Shown: positions 45,536-53,799 of the stretch, in pieces
Position numbering within the stretch: the stretch's first letter is position 1
How the letters are laid out: each line of letters begins with the position of its first letter
NCBI GenBank assembly: GCA_046327755.1
Contig: JAXLXW010000016.1
Location: 45,339 to 109,338, forward strand
Direction of reading: 5' to 3'
Source: SCN-70-22 sp046327755
GTDB lineage: Bacteria; Gemmatimonadota; Gemmatimonadetes; Gemmatimonadales; Gemmatimonadaceae
DNA length: 64,000 nucleotides
The notes under the pieces: generated by a model
What the model was told of the DNA's origin: nothing
Seen by the model: the letters and a program-made list of their open reading frames with translations, nothing else
Database searches by the model: none
Made by a program: the position numbers and the translations under genes

Positions 45536-45627
45536 GGCTATATCCTCACGGAAGATTGAACGATGGGGGCGGAGCGCCCGCCCCGGAGCGGGTGTTCGTC
45601 GTCGCCACGGCGACGATGGCACCGGAT

Positions 45628-46227
45628 TCACTTGGCGAAGGTGCAGCTGACGGCAGGGTTCCACATCGCGAACATCCCGCTGGCGTTGGGGCGCCATGCC
45701 CAGATGTGCAGCGCCCACACGCCGAGCGGTTCGTTGCGCCCGAACTTCATGCCGAGAAGCGACGGCGGCTCCGACGACGTCCACGCAGTGAACGGGACGA
45801 CGTAGTCGACGCCAACCAGCTGCAAGGAACCGTCACGCTGCGGTTCGTACATCACGAGTTCCGGGCGCAGGAGCTCGACGGTGGCGTCGACCAGGGAGGG
45901 ATTCAGGTAGTGGTATCCCTGCCCGCCGAGCGGCGAGGCCGCGCATCCGGCGGGATACTGGTTGGTGTAGCCGGCCGCCTGCGCTTCGCGGAAGGCGTGG
46001 AAGCGCTCGGTGCGCTGGCGCACCTTGGCGATCCCGGCCAGCTGGTCCGCGGTGAGGACGGTGCCGCTGTTCCCCGCGTGCATCGCAGGCATCGATGCGC
46101 TCGACAGGTGCGTGGCATCGAGCGAGGAGGCGGCCGGGCGCGAGCACGCCGCGAACGCGAGGAAGAGGGCGAAGACGGCCGGGTGCCAGGCGCGCACCGG
46201 GCGGCGCGGGGAAAGGAAGAGCATCAT
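45628..46227 (-). CDS. Hypothetical lipoprotein of a conserved secreted family
   Basis: 199 aa. The hydrophobic leader ends in AAC (Cys27), a lipobox. The mature part has YHYLNPSLVD, RPELVMYEPQRDGSLQLVGVDY and LHIWAWRPNASGMFAMWNP, a pattern I have seen in uncharacterised secreted proteins, with several His and Trp residues that could bind metal. ATG 46227 is preceded by a GGAG-type site. It is divergent from the AraC-type gene, with 207 bp between, so that regulator may control it. Confidence 0.75.
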   Translation of the reverse strand: MMLFLSPRRPVRAWHPAVFALFLAFAACSRPAASSLDATHLSSASMPAMHAGNSGTVLTADQLAGIAKVRQRTERFHAFREAQAAGYTNQYPAGCAASPLGGQGYHYLNPSLVDATVELLRPELVMYEPQRDGSLQLVGVDYVVPFTAWTSSEPPSLLGMKFGRNEPLGVWALHIWAWRPNASGMFAMWNPAVSCTFAK

Positions 46228-46434
46228 CGGGAAGACTCCACGGAAGGTCGAATGGGCGAGCACCGTTGCTCGCGTGGCAGAGGATCGCGACCTGCCGGAC
46301 TGTCACCCATGCCCGTGGGTGCGCCTAACTTGCCCCAGCGTCCGGACATGCCGGCGGACTTTGCAGGGCGTTCGTCCGCCTTGCCCCATCGTCCACCTCT
46401 TGTCATGCGGTGCGGCACGCCGGAGTATTCCCGC

Positions 46435-47391
46435 ATGGACCCGCTCTCGGACCTCCTGCATTCCGTACGGCTCAACGGCGCGTTCTTCTACCTGAGTGAG
46501 GGCGTCCACCCGTGGTCGGCGGTGGTGCTCCCGGCGCGCGAGCTGCGTCCACGCGTGCTGCCGGCAAGCGAGCACCTCATCTGTTACCACATCGTGCTGT
46601 CGGGGAGCTGTTGGGGGAGCACGGAAGGCGAGCAGCAGCTCAGGCTCGAAACCGGCGACGCCATCGTCTTTCCCCACGGAGACGCGCACTTCGTCTCGAG
46701 CGCGGAAGGGCAGCGAACGCGGGACGACGTGTACCGGAGCGCCCCGAACCGTCCGCTGGATGTGGTCCGCATGGGTCCCACGGCGGGACCGCGCACGACC
46801 CTCATCTGTGGCTACCTCGGCTGTGATGCGCGTCCCTTCAATCCGCTGCTCGCCTCGCTGCCGCGAACCCTGCATGCGCGAGGCATCACGAAGGGTTGGC
46901 TCTCGGCGTTTCCGACACAGGTGATGGCGGAGAGCCGCCACCCGTGCGCTGGCGGCTCCTCGATGCTGACGCGCATGGCGGAGCTCATGTTTGTCGAGGT
47001 GATCCGCCAGTACGTCGCCACCCTGCCGCCAACGCAGACCGGGTGGCTGGCCGGCCTACGCGACCCCGTGGTCGCGGCGGCGCTCGCACTGCTGCATGGC
47101 GACCCGGGGCGCGCGTGGACGCTCCCCGAACTGGCCCGGGAAGCGGTGACGTCGCGCACTGTCCTCATCGAACGGTTCACGACGCTCATCGGCATGCCGC
47201 CCATGCAGTACCTCACGCAATGGCGCCTGCAGCGCGCCTCGGAGCGCCTGGTGACGGGTTCGGACAAGATCGCCGCCATTGCTGCGGAGGTCGGGTACGA
47301 ATCGGAGGCCGCCTTCAGCCGAGCCTTCAAGCGCATCACGGGGTGCTCTCCCGCCGCCTGGCGCCGCTCGCGTCGTCACGACGCCGCCTAA
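46435..47391 (+). CDS. AraC-family regulator with a cupin sensor domain
   Basis: 318 aa from ATG 46435 (ATG 46405 is possible). The N-terminal part (about 5-190) is a cupin_6/AraC_binding domain with LICYHIVLSGSCWG and GDAIVFPHGDAHF. The C-terminal 100 residues are the double helix-turn-helix: WTLPELAREAVTSRTVLIERF and IAAIAAEVGYESEAAFSRAFKR. Targets are probably the divergent lipoprotein/DUF4242 pair or the amidase unit downstream. Confidence 0.9.
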   Translation: MDPLSDLLHSVRLNGAFFYLSEGVHPWSAVVLPARELRPRVLPASEHLICYHIVLSGSCWGSTEGEQQLRLETGDAIVFPHGDAHFVSSAEGQRTRDDVYRSAPNRPLDVVRMGPTAGPRTTLICGYLGCDARPFNPLLASLPRTLHARGITKGWLSAFPTQVMAESRHPCAGGSSMLTRMAELMFVEVIRQYVATLPPTQTGWLAGLRDPVVAAALALLHGDPGRAWTLPELAREAVTSRTVLIERFTTLIGMPPMQYLTQWRLQRASERLVTGSDKIAAIAAEVGYESEAAFSRAFKRITGCSPAAWRRSRRHDAA

Positions 47392-47393
47392 CG

Positions 47394-47441
47394 CCTCAGC
47401 CCGCGCCCCAGCCCGCGCCTCAGCGCGCGCCCCAGCGCGCA
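47394..47441. repeat. Four tandem 12-bp repeats between the AraC and amidase genes
   Basis: Four 12-bp units alternate between CCTCAGCSCGCG and CCCCAGCSCGCR, so the structure is also a 24-bp duplication. They start 3 bp after the AraC stop, in the 95-bp gap before the amidase gene. Confidence 0.8.
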
Positions 47442-47486
47442 CCTCTCGTCACGGCGCCATTCACCCATCTCCCACGCCTCGACCAC

Positions 47487-49103
47487 GTGTCTCCCACCCG
47501 TCGCGAAACGCTCGCGCAGCTCGCCGCACTTGTCGCCCTCCCCATCGTTGGGCAGTCGATTGAACCGGGGCTTCCACTCGCGCGATCGGCCGACGATCCG
47601 CTCGATGGCACGAGCGCCGCGTATCAGGCCGGGCGTCGCCGCCGCACCTGGACGGCCGCCGAGGTGACGGCGCGCGCGCTCGAGCGCTGCCGAACCGACG
47701 GGGGGGCGATGCGGGCGATCGATGCACTCTCCGCCACGGCATTGACGGAGGCGCGCGACGCCGATGCTCGGCTCCGCGCCGGGCGTTCACGCGGGCCGCT
47801 GGACGGTGTCCCGCTCTTCGCCAAGTCGATCTACGACATGCGTGGGCTCCCCACCACGGGGTCGAGCACGGAGTGGGCGCAGCTCTTTCCCGAGGCGGTC
47901 CAACGGGATGCGCTGGAGGTACAGCGGATGCGCGCCGCCGGCGCCATCGTGCTTGGCAAGACGGCGGCCGACGACTTCGCCTACCGCGGCAACGGGACGA
48001 GCAGCCATACCGGGCAGGTCCGCAACCCGCACGACGCCACGGCGACGCGCACTCCCGGCGGATCGAGCGCCGGCTCGGCGGTGGCGGTAGCCATGGGGAT
48101 GGCATTCGCGGCGTTAGGCACGGACGACGGCGGGTCGAACCGCATCCCGGCGCAGTTCACCGGCGTGGTGGGGATGAAGCCGACGTTCGGCCTGGTGCCG
48201 CGCACCGGGGTGATCCCCACGTGGCCCTACCTGGACACGCACGGTCCGCTCGCGCGGTCGGTGGCCGATGCCGCGTTGCTGCTGGCGGTCATCGCCGGTG
48301 CCGACGCCTCGGATCCGCTCGCCCTCGACGGGGCCTGGGACGGGGCGCCACTGGCACGCCTGGCCGACGATGCGCTGGCCCATACCCGGCTGGGCATCGT
48401 GGAGGTACACGCCCCGCGCGCCCAGATGACGGTGGAGGCGCTCGAGGCATGGGACCGGGCGTTAGGCGACCTGCGTCTTGCCGGGGCGACCGTCGACGCC
48501 TTCGATGCCGCGGTCACGCGGGTCAACTTCCGCGACCTGTTCGCGGAGCGGGCCAAGGCGCGCGGCGACGCGGTGCCGGACTCGCGCTCCGCGGTGCCGA
48601 CCGCCGCGGCACTCTTCCAGTACTTCCTCGGCCGCACGACCGGGGCAAACGAGGCGCGCGAAGCGGTGCGCCGAGGCTACACCGCCTATCGCAACTACTA
48701 CGAAGTCCTGCCCAAGACATTCGAGGGATGTGTCCCCATGCTCACGCAGTCGATGCTCGACGATCCCGCCGGTCGCTCCTTCGCCCGATCTCGGCGAGAA
48801 GTGGTCGCTGCGCTCGCCGAGTCGATGCGGACGGCCGGGGTGCACGCCATGGTGTATCCCACCATGCCGTTCAATGCGCCGCGCGCGGTCGACGAGTGGC
48901 CCGACGTGCGCACGCCGCTCGGTTATGGGAACTTCCTCGGGCTCCCCGAGATATCGATTCCGGCCGGAATGGGACGCGATGGGATGCCGGCCCTCAACCT
49001 TTCCATCGTTGGACTGCCGGGGGATGACGCCCGGTTGCTCGCGATGGCGCATGCCTTCGAACGCCAGTCACGCCGCTTCGTCGCCCCGCATCGCACCGGG
49101 TGA
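47487..49103 (+). CDS. Exported amidase-signature hydrolase
   Basis: 538 aa from GTG 47487. The Ser-cisSer-Lys triad is Lys113 in FAKSIYDM, Ser193/Ser194 in GGSSAGS and Ser217 in TDDGGSNRIP (usual motif T-D-x-G-G-S). An N-terminal TRRETLAQLAALVALP looks like a Tat-type leader, so it may be exported. The substrate could be small amides or peptides. Its TGA nearly touches the next gene, a cysteine-synthase-like protein, suggesting a two-gene unit. Confidence 0.88.
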   Translation: MSPTRRETLAQLAALVALPIVGQSIEPGLPLARSADDPLDGTSAAYQAGRRRRTWTAAEVTARALERCRTDGGAMRAIDALSATALTEARDADARLRAGRSRGPLDGVPLFAKSIYDMRGLPTTGSSTEWAQLFPEAVQRDALEVQRMRAAGAIVLGKTAADDFAYRGNGTSSHTGQVRNPHDATATRTPGGSSAGSAVAVAMGMAFAALGTDDGGSNRIPAQFTGVVGMKPTFGLVPRTGVIPTWPYLDTHGPLARSVADAALLLAVIAGADASDPLALDGAWDGAPLARLADDALAHTRLGIVEVHAPRAQMTVEALEAWDRALGDLRLAGATVDAFDAAVTRVNFRDLFAERAKARGDAVPDSRSAVPTAAALFQYFLGRTTGANEAREAVRRGYTAYRNYYEVLPKTFEGCVPMLTQSMLDDPAGRSFARSRREVVAALAESMRTAGVHAMVYPTMPFNAPRAVDEWPDVRTPLGYGNFLGLPEISIPAGMGRDGMPALNLSIVGLPGDDARLLAMAHAFERQSRRFVAPHRTG

Positions 49104-49112
49104 CGGGCGACC

Positions 49113-49117
49113 GGGAG
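49113..49117 (+). promoter_or_regulatory. Shine-Dalgarno GGGAG for the cysteine-synthase-like gene
   Basis: GGGAG lies 6 nt before ATG 49124 and decides this start over the GTG at 49100 that overlaps the amidase stop. Confidence 0.7.
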
Positions 49118-49123
49118 ATACGC

Positions 49124-50065
49124 ATGACCGTCGGCACTACCGTACTCGATTCCATCGGTAACACCGCGCTCGTCGAGTTGCATCGCGTCGTCCCTGAAGG
49201 GTGCGCGCGCATCTTCGTCAAGGTCGAGGGGGCGAATCCCACCGGGAGCATGAAGGACCGCATGGCACAGGCGATGATCGCGGGTGCCGAAGCCGATGGC
49301 CGCCTCGCCCCGGGCGGCACGGTGGTCGAATACACCGGGGGATCGACGGGAGCGTCGCTGGCGCTCGTCTGTGCCGCCAAGGGGTACCGGTTGCGCATCG
49401 TCACCTCGGACGCCTTCAGCGAGGAGAAGCTGACGCAGATGGCGGCCCTTGGGGCCGAGCTCACGCTCGTCCCCTCCGAGGGAGGGATGATCACCAAGGC
49501 ATTGATCCAGGCGATGATCGCGACGGCACGCACCATCGCGGCGGAGCCCGGGACGTACTGGACCAACCAGCTGGAGAACACCGACTCGATCGGCGGCTAT
49601 CGCCGCTTAGGCGAGGAGATCTGGACGCAACTCGACGGGCAGGTCGACGCCTTCGTGCAGTCGGTGGGGACGGCGGCGTCGATCCGCGGCGTGGCGGGGG
49701 CGTTGCGCGCACACCACCCGGCGCTCCGGGTGATCGCGGTGGAACCGGGCGAGTCAGCCGTGCTGTCGGGCGGGGCGCCGGGGAAGCACCGCATCGAGGG
49801 GATCGGGATCGGGTACACGCCGCCGATGTGGGACGCCGGGCTCGTGGACCGGGTGATCCCGGTCGCCACGGACGACGCAGAGTCGATGGCGCGGCGCCTC
49901 GCGCGCGAGGAGGGGCTCTTCGCGGGAACGTCGTCAGGTGCAAACGTGACGGCGGCGATCCGGGTGGGGCTCGCACTCGGGCCCGCCGCGCGGATCGCTA
50001 CCCTCCTGGTCGACTCGGGGCTCAAGTACCTCAGCACGCCGGTCTTTCGACGCGCACGCGCCTGA
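49124..50065 (+). CDS. Cysteine synthase/cystathionine beta-synthase-family PLP enzyme
   Basis: 313 aa, the usual length of cysteine synthase. The Schiff-base Lys is in NPTGSMKDRMA; the substrate loop reads TGGSTGASLA and the phosphate-binding run QSVGTAASIRG; GIGIGYTPP is also typical. It joins O-acetylserine (or O-phosphoserine) with sulfide or another nucleophile. No SAT gene or CBS domain is attached. Its position straight after an exported amidase suggests use or detoxification of a released amine or thiol, which is inference. Confidence 0.9.
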   Translation: MTVGTTVLDSIGNTALVELHRVVPEGCARIFVKVEGANPTGSMKDRMAQAMIAGAEADGRLAPGGTVVEYTGGSTGASLALVCAAKGYRLRIVTSDAFSEEKLTQMAALGAELTLVPSEGGMITKALIQAMIATARTIAAEPGTYWTNQLENTDSIGGYRRLGEEIWTQLDGQVDAFVQSVGTAASIRGVAGALRAHHPALRVIAVEPGESAVLSGGAPGKHRIEGIGIGYTPPMWDAGLVDRVIPVATDDAESMARRLAREEGLFAGTSSGANVTAAIRVGLALGPAARIATLLVDSGLKYLSTPVFRRARA

Positions 50066-50088
50066 CGCGTTGGCGCCAGGCGCGTGCG
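50053..50088. terminator. 12-bp hairpin overlapping the stop of the cysteine-synthase-like gene
   Basis: CGCACGCGCCTG pairs perfectly with CAGGCGCGTGCG over a 12-nt loop. It begins inside the last codons and faces the stop of the convergent secreted-protein gene. Confidence 0.6.
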
Positions 50089-50133
50089 TCATGGCCGCCG
50101 AACGGACGTCGGCGACCACGAGCGCGAGGCACC

Positions 50134-50811
50134 TTAGTGCTGCGGGACCCGCAGCCCCAGGTGATCACCCTTCTTCACCGTCAACCGCTGCGTTCCGAGG
50201 TCGAGTCCGCCCTCGGGGTGAACGATGATCGACAGGGCGCGGCCATGCAGGACCGAGGTCGGGAACTGCAGCGTCTCGCGTCCATGCGCCGGGACGACGC
50301 CCAGCCGGGCCTCGAACGACCCTTGTGCGGCGAGGATCGTGCACGGCACATCGCGCGGATTCTCCACCGTGATGGTGGCCTCGTCGATCTGCTCCGGCGG
50401 GAGCACCTCCTTCATCGTCTCATCCGACCCCGGGGGCATGTCGCCGAAGGCCGGGATCACGAACGAGAGGCGAGCCGGCGTCTTGAGCCACATCGCCTGC
50501 GACATCAAGTCATTGATTTCACCGTTCGGGTGCGCGAACAGACGTACCGCCTCGTGCCCGCGCGTGGCGAAGTCCGGGAGCCGCAACGTCTCCATGCCCA
50601 ACGGCGGCACGACGCCGAGGCGGCGGTCGAACTTGCCGTACTCGAGGTAGATGGCAACGGATGTCTTGCGATTGTTCTGGACCGTCACCGTGTTCACCGT
50701 ATCGACGGTCGACTTCGTGGGCAGCTTCTGCGGGACCTGCGCGTGCACTGCGGCGCCCGACCCCAACGCGGCCACCACGGCGACCGCCCAGTGCGTCCAT
50801 TTCGGTCTCAT
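50134..50811 (-). CDS. Secreted protein with two homologous repeats
   Basis: 225 aa with a signal peptide (cleavage near VHAQ, 22-25). Two repeats of about 60 residues align well: NTVTVQNNRKTSVAIYLEYG with FDRRLGVVPPLGMETL (about 40-95), and ATITVENPRDVPCTILAAQG with FEARLGVVPAHGRETL (about 145-205). Each looks like a beta-sandwich unit. A GGGGAGGG site lies upstream of the ATG. No function can be assigned; a role in surface or periplasmic binding is plausible. Confidence 0.75.
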   Translation of the reverse strand: MRPKWTHWAVAVVAALGSGAAVHAQVPQKLPTKSTVDTVNTVTVQNNRKTSVAIYLEYGKFDRRLGVVPPLGMETLRLPDFATRGHEAVRLFAHPNGEINDLMSQAMWLKTPARLSFVIPAFGDMPPGSDETMKEVLPPEQIDEATITVENPRDVPCTILAAQGSFEARLGVVPAHGRETLQFPTSVLHGRALSIIVHPEGGLDLGTQRLTVKKGDHLGLRVPQH

Positions 50812-51128
50812 GGTTCGGTTCCCTCCCCTGCTGACGCGCGCCTCACCGCCCCCAGTGCCGCCCCATGCGCCACCGCGCGACGGCTCACCATCCAGTGTAC
50901 GACCGCACCCGCGCCTGCGCAGTCGGCCTGCACACGACAGTTGGTCAGCGCTCCCTTGGCGATCCTTCACTTGTGAGTTAGGGGCGCGTCAACCCTACCG
51001 AGCAAAAGCGTCCTCGACCGCTGCACCTCGCGGCGCCGCCACCGATACGACGTCGCGTCGCTGCTGCGCCAGCCCCCCTTGCCCCCGGTGGTAACGTTTC
51101 CCGGTCTCCACCTCGCCCCATCGCCCGC
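50812..51128. other. Intergenic region (317 bp) between divergent genes
   Basis: It separates the leftward secreted-repeat gene from the rightward yceH-like gene and presumably holds both promoters. Apart from one GTTAGG word near 50978 I see no gene, repeat or RNA element. Confidence 0.6.
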
Positions 51129-51821
51129 ATGCTCACGCCACCGCTCACCGACATCGACGTCCGCGTCCTCGGCGCCCTCATCGAGAAGGAAGCCACCACG
51201 CCGGACAACTACCCGCTCTCGATCAGCGCGCTGCTCGCGGCGTGCAACCAGCTGTCCAACCGCGAGCCCGTCATGCAGCTGGACGAGGCGACCGTGATGC
51301 AGTCCATCGTCTCGCTGCGGCGCCGGTCGCTCCTGCGTGCCATCCAGCCATCGGGCGCCCGCGTCACCAAGTACATGCACCTCCTCCACGAGGCGCTCCT
51401 CCTCGATGCGCGCGAACTCGCCGTGCTCGGCGTCCTCATGCTGCGCGGCGAGCAGACACCGGGCGAACTGCACGCGCGCACCGCGCGACTCGCGGAGTTC
51501 GCCGACCTCGCCGCCATCGAAGCGGTCCTCGACGGGCTGATGTCCCGCACCCCCGAGGCGCTGGTGACGCGCCTCCCGCGCCGGGCCGGACAGAAGGAGG
51601 TGCGCTACGCGCAACTGCTGGCGGGCGAGGTCTTGCACACCGTACCGGCCGAGGGCTCGCCGGAAGGCGCCACCGACGCACCGGCGAGCGCGCGCACGCT
51701 CCCGGCGGACGTCACCAGCGACGATCGCGTTGCCGCACTCGAGCGAGGCATCGCCACGCTACGCGACGAACTCGCCGCCCTGCGCGCGCAATTCGACGAC
51801 TTCCGCGCGCAGTTCCAGTAA
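51129..51821 (+). CDS. yceH: YceH family (DUF480) protein
   Basis: 230 aa. DUF480 proteins consist of tandem winged helices. The opening DVRVLGALIEKEATTPDNYPLS and LAACNQLSNREPVM are diagnostic; the second winged helix includes LGVLMLRGEQTPGELHAR. A C-terminal coiled coil (about 195-230, LERGIATLRDELAALRAQFDDF) is common in the family. Role unknown; DNA binding is likely. It stands alone. Confidence 0.92.
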   Translation: MLTPPLTDIDVRVLGALIEKEATTPDNYPLSISALLAACNQLSNREPVMQLDEATVMQSIVSLRRRSLLRAIQPSGARVTKYMHLLHEALLLDARELAVLGVLMLRGEQTPGELHARTARLAEFADLAAIEAVLDGLMSRTPEALVTRLPRRAGQKEVRYAQLLAGEVLHTVPAEGSPEGATDAPASARTLPADVTSDDRVAALERGIATLRDELAALRAQFDDFRAQFQ

Positions 51822-51836
51822 GCGGCGCGTGAGTAG

Positions 51837-51874
51837 GCCGCGCGCTTGGGCGACCCGCGTGGGCGGCGCGCGCG
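51837..51874. terminator. Hairpin between yceH and a convergent gene
   Basis: A 9-bp inverted repeat (GCCGCGCGC/GCGCGCGGC) with a 20-nt loop lies in the 65-bp gap between two convergent genes. Confidence 0.4.
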
Positions 51875-51886
51875 GCGCCGCGAAGC

Positions 51887-52654
51887 CTAACGACCCTCGG
51901 TGGACTGCGGCGGCGACGCCGGATGCCAGGCGGCGGCGCGCGGCGGCGAGTGCTCGAGGATCGTCGCCCCGAAGACCGCCGCGCCGTACTCCTCCATCGC
52001 CCAGCGTATCGCGGGGTTCCCCGCGTCACGCGCCGCGGCGGTCACGGCGTTGCCAAAGGCGTAGGCGGACCGGTCACCGTCCACACCGGCCGTCAGGGCA
52101 CGCGACAGGAGTGGCCACATCGCCCGCCGCAGTTCGCCGGCGAGCCCCTGTTCCGGGAGCGCGAGCAAGAGCGCGCGAAGGCGCAGGCGCTCGATGGCCG
52201 CGGTGGCGCGAATGTCGATGGCGGATTGCATCTCACGTACCCCGTCGGCAAAGCGCTCCGGCGCCGCGGCGTGCCGCACCGCCTCCTCGAACGCGCTGAG
52301 CACTGCTTCGATCGCGGGCCGCTGTGCCGCGGCAACGCGCGCCGGTGCGTCCACGCGCTCGACTACGCGTGTCCCAACCGCGTAGGTGCGCACCGCCCCG
52401 TTCGTGCACACTTGCCGCAGGATGAACGGGTGCACAAAGACCTCGCCCTCGACGACGCGAACGGCGACACCGCCCTGCACCAGGTCGCCGCGCCGGACGT
52501 CGGCGACGGCGGGAAGCGTGGCGCGTGCGTACATCACCGACCCCGCCACCTCCGCATCGAGGACCGTCCCGCCGAGCGATGCGACGATCTCTCCAAATGC
52601 CCGATGCAGCTCGGCCGCGCTCGGGTTCCAGTCGTGGGTGCCGGTGACGTCCAT
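51887..52654 (-). CDS. Hypothetical protein, possibly DUF932-like
   Basis: 255 aa. A GGGAGG site lies 4 nt before ATG 52654. The region VVEGEVFVHPFILRQVCTNGAVR recalls the DUF932 core (with the C-T-N-G turn), and FGNAVTAAARDAG recalls its C-terminal end; DUF932 proteins are common on phages and plasmids and of unknown role. The match is distant. No neighbouring phage genes are seen, so a mobile origin is not supported. Confidence 0.6.
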   Translation of the reverse strand: MDVTGTHDWNPSAAELHRAFGEIVASLGGTVLDAEVAGSVMYARATLPAVADVRRGDLVQGGVAVRVVEGEVFVHPFILRQVCTNGAVRTYAVGTRVVERVDAPARVAAAQRPAIEAVLSAFEEAVRHAAAPERFADGVREMQSAIDIRATAAIERLRLRALLLALPEQGLAGELRRAMWPLLSRALTAGVDGDRSAYAFGNAVTAAARDAGNPAIRWAMEEYGAAVFGATILEHSPPRAAAWHPASPPQSTEGR

Positions 52655-52816
52655 GTTCCCTCCCTAACCGTGACGCCGGGGACAGTCGGGACGCGCGTGC
52701 GTCGAGGCGTGCGTGCGCTGCGTCACACGCGCGCCTCATCGCCGGGCGAATGCGTCTCGCTATCTAACGCGAGGCAGCAAGTGGCAACAGTGGGACGGCC
52801 CGACGACCTCGAGGCG

Positions 52817-52969
52817 TCAATCGTCGAGCCCGGCGTGCGCGCGCCACGCCGCCAGCACCTCGCGCTCGCGCTCCAGCGTGATCCGTGCGCGCAGCTTCGA
52901 CTCTTGCTCGGAGGGGAGGTGAAGCCTTCGTGTCGCGACGACGGCTGCACGCGCCGTCGCCGAGTGGTG
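52817..52969 (-). other. In-frame open stretch after the stop of the HEXXH gene; rest of gap empty
   Basis: The 315-bp gap 52655-52969 contains no normal gene. Directly after the TGA of the HEXXH gene, the same frame stays open for 50 codons and ends at TGA 52817, including KLRARITLEREREVLAAWRAH, with strong GC-third codon use. It has no ATG, GTG or TTG that would give more than a short peptide. It may be a chance extension, a remnant, or a short gene with an unusual start. Confidence 0.3.
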
Positions 52970-53686
52970 TCAGCTGCGACAGCTCTTGACGACGGCGTCG
53001 GCGCGATCGCCGGGGGCGCGGTCGAACGGGGCGTCGAGGTTGAAGGCGATGTGCGCTGCTTCGTGCTCGAGCGTCCAGAGCCGCTCATCGAAGGTGCGTC
53101 GCCCCACATTGAGCGAGTCGATCTCTCGGGCGAGGAAGATCACCCCGTCCGGACGTCCCTCGCCGGACGTGAGCTGCGCTCCGACGCGCCACATGTAGGG
53201 ACGAACGGAGATCTGGCCTGCACGGTACGAACGCTCCAATACTCCCGCGTACGTCGCGCACATCCCGCCCTTCGCCTTCAACTCCGCGATGCGGCGCCAC
53301 AGCAGCGCCTCCTCCTCAGGGGAGAGCGACGTGGGTGCGCACGACGCACACGGCGCGGCGCCATCGCTCGAGGGACCGGTGGCAGGTTTCGCGTTGGCGG
53401 CAGCGCTGGCGAGCGTCGGATCGACCGGGCGGTTGAGCGAAGCCGCCTGCGGAGCGGCCTGCGGAGCGGCCTGCGGAGCGGCCTGCGGAGCGGCCGGCGG
53501 GGCCGTGTCGGTGCGCCCACGGGAACTCATCGCCCCCCCGGCGCATCCACCCGCGACGGCGAGCCCGGCGATGGTCGTCAGGCACACGAACCGGATCGGG
53601 CGTGCACATCGCGGCGCGTCGGCGCATCGGGGCGCGACCCGCGACCTGATCCCGAAGTGCACATAGCGTGCGAGGTATCGCGTCAT
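52970..53686 (-). CDS. Lipoprotein with HEXXH zinc-peptidase-like motif and AAPQ repeats
   Basis: 238 aa from ATG 53686. A hydrophobic run ends in the lipobox AGGC. Next comes a low-complexity linker with four AAPQ units and SSDGAAPCASCAP, including a CXXC. The C-terminal half has TLEHEAAHIAF, an HEXXH zinc-binding motif, with an Asp/Pro-rich tail (DAPFDRAPGDRAD) that could supply the third ligand. It may be a small metallopeptidase or a structural relic. I do not recognise the family. Confidence 0.7.
   Translation of the reverse strand: MTRYLARYVHFGIRSRVAPRCADAPRCARPIRFVCLTTIAGLAVAGGCAGGAMSSRGRTDTAPPAAPQAAPQAAPQAAPQAASLNRPVDPTLASAAANAKPATGPSSDGAAPCASCAPTSLSPEEEALLWRRIAELKAKGGMCATYAGVLERSYRAGQISVRPYMWRVGAQLTSGEGRPDGVIFLAREIDSLNVGRRTFDERLWTLEHEAAHIAFNLDAPFDRAPGDRADAVVKSCRS
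53445..53492. repeat. Four 12-bp repeats encoding AAPQ
   Basis: Four exact copies of GCCTGCGGAGCG (top strand) code for the AAPQ linker of the HEXXH lipoprotein; a diverged copy follows. Perfect identity suggests recent slippage. Confidence 0.85.
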
Positions 53687-53799
53687 CCCATCCACGCGGA
53701 ATCGTTGGAAACGCCGGAAGTGACGGCGTCGCAATTTCGCAGGAATACCGACGCTGGCAAGCACCGACCGGGGAGGGACGAACCCGGTGCGTCCCGCCG

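Noticed and set aside
51887..52654. Phage or plasmid origin inferred from DUF932-like sequence
   Set aside because: The match is weak and no other mobile genes or composition change surround it.
52970..52972. Selenocysteine at the TGA of the HEXXH gene
   Set aside because: No selenocysteine insertion hairpin was evident and the residues around it do not match a selenoprotein family.
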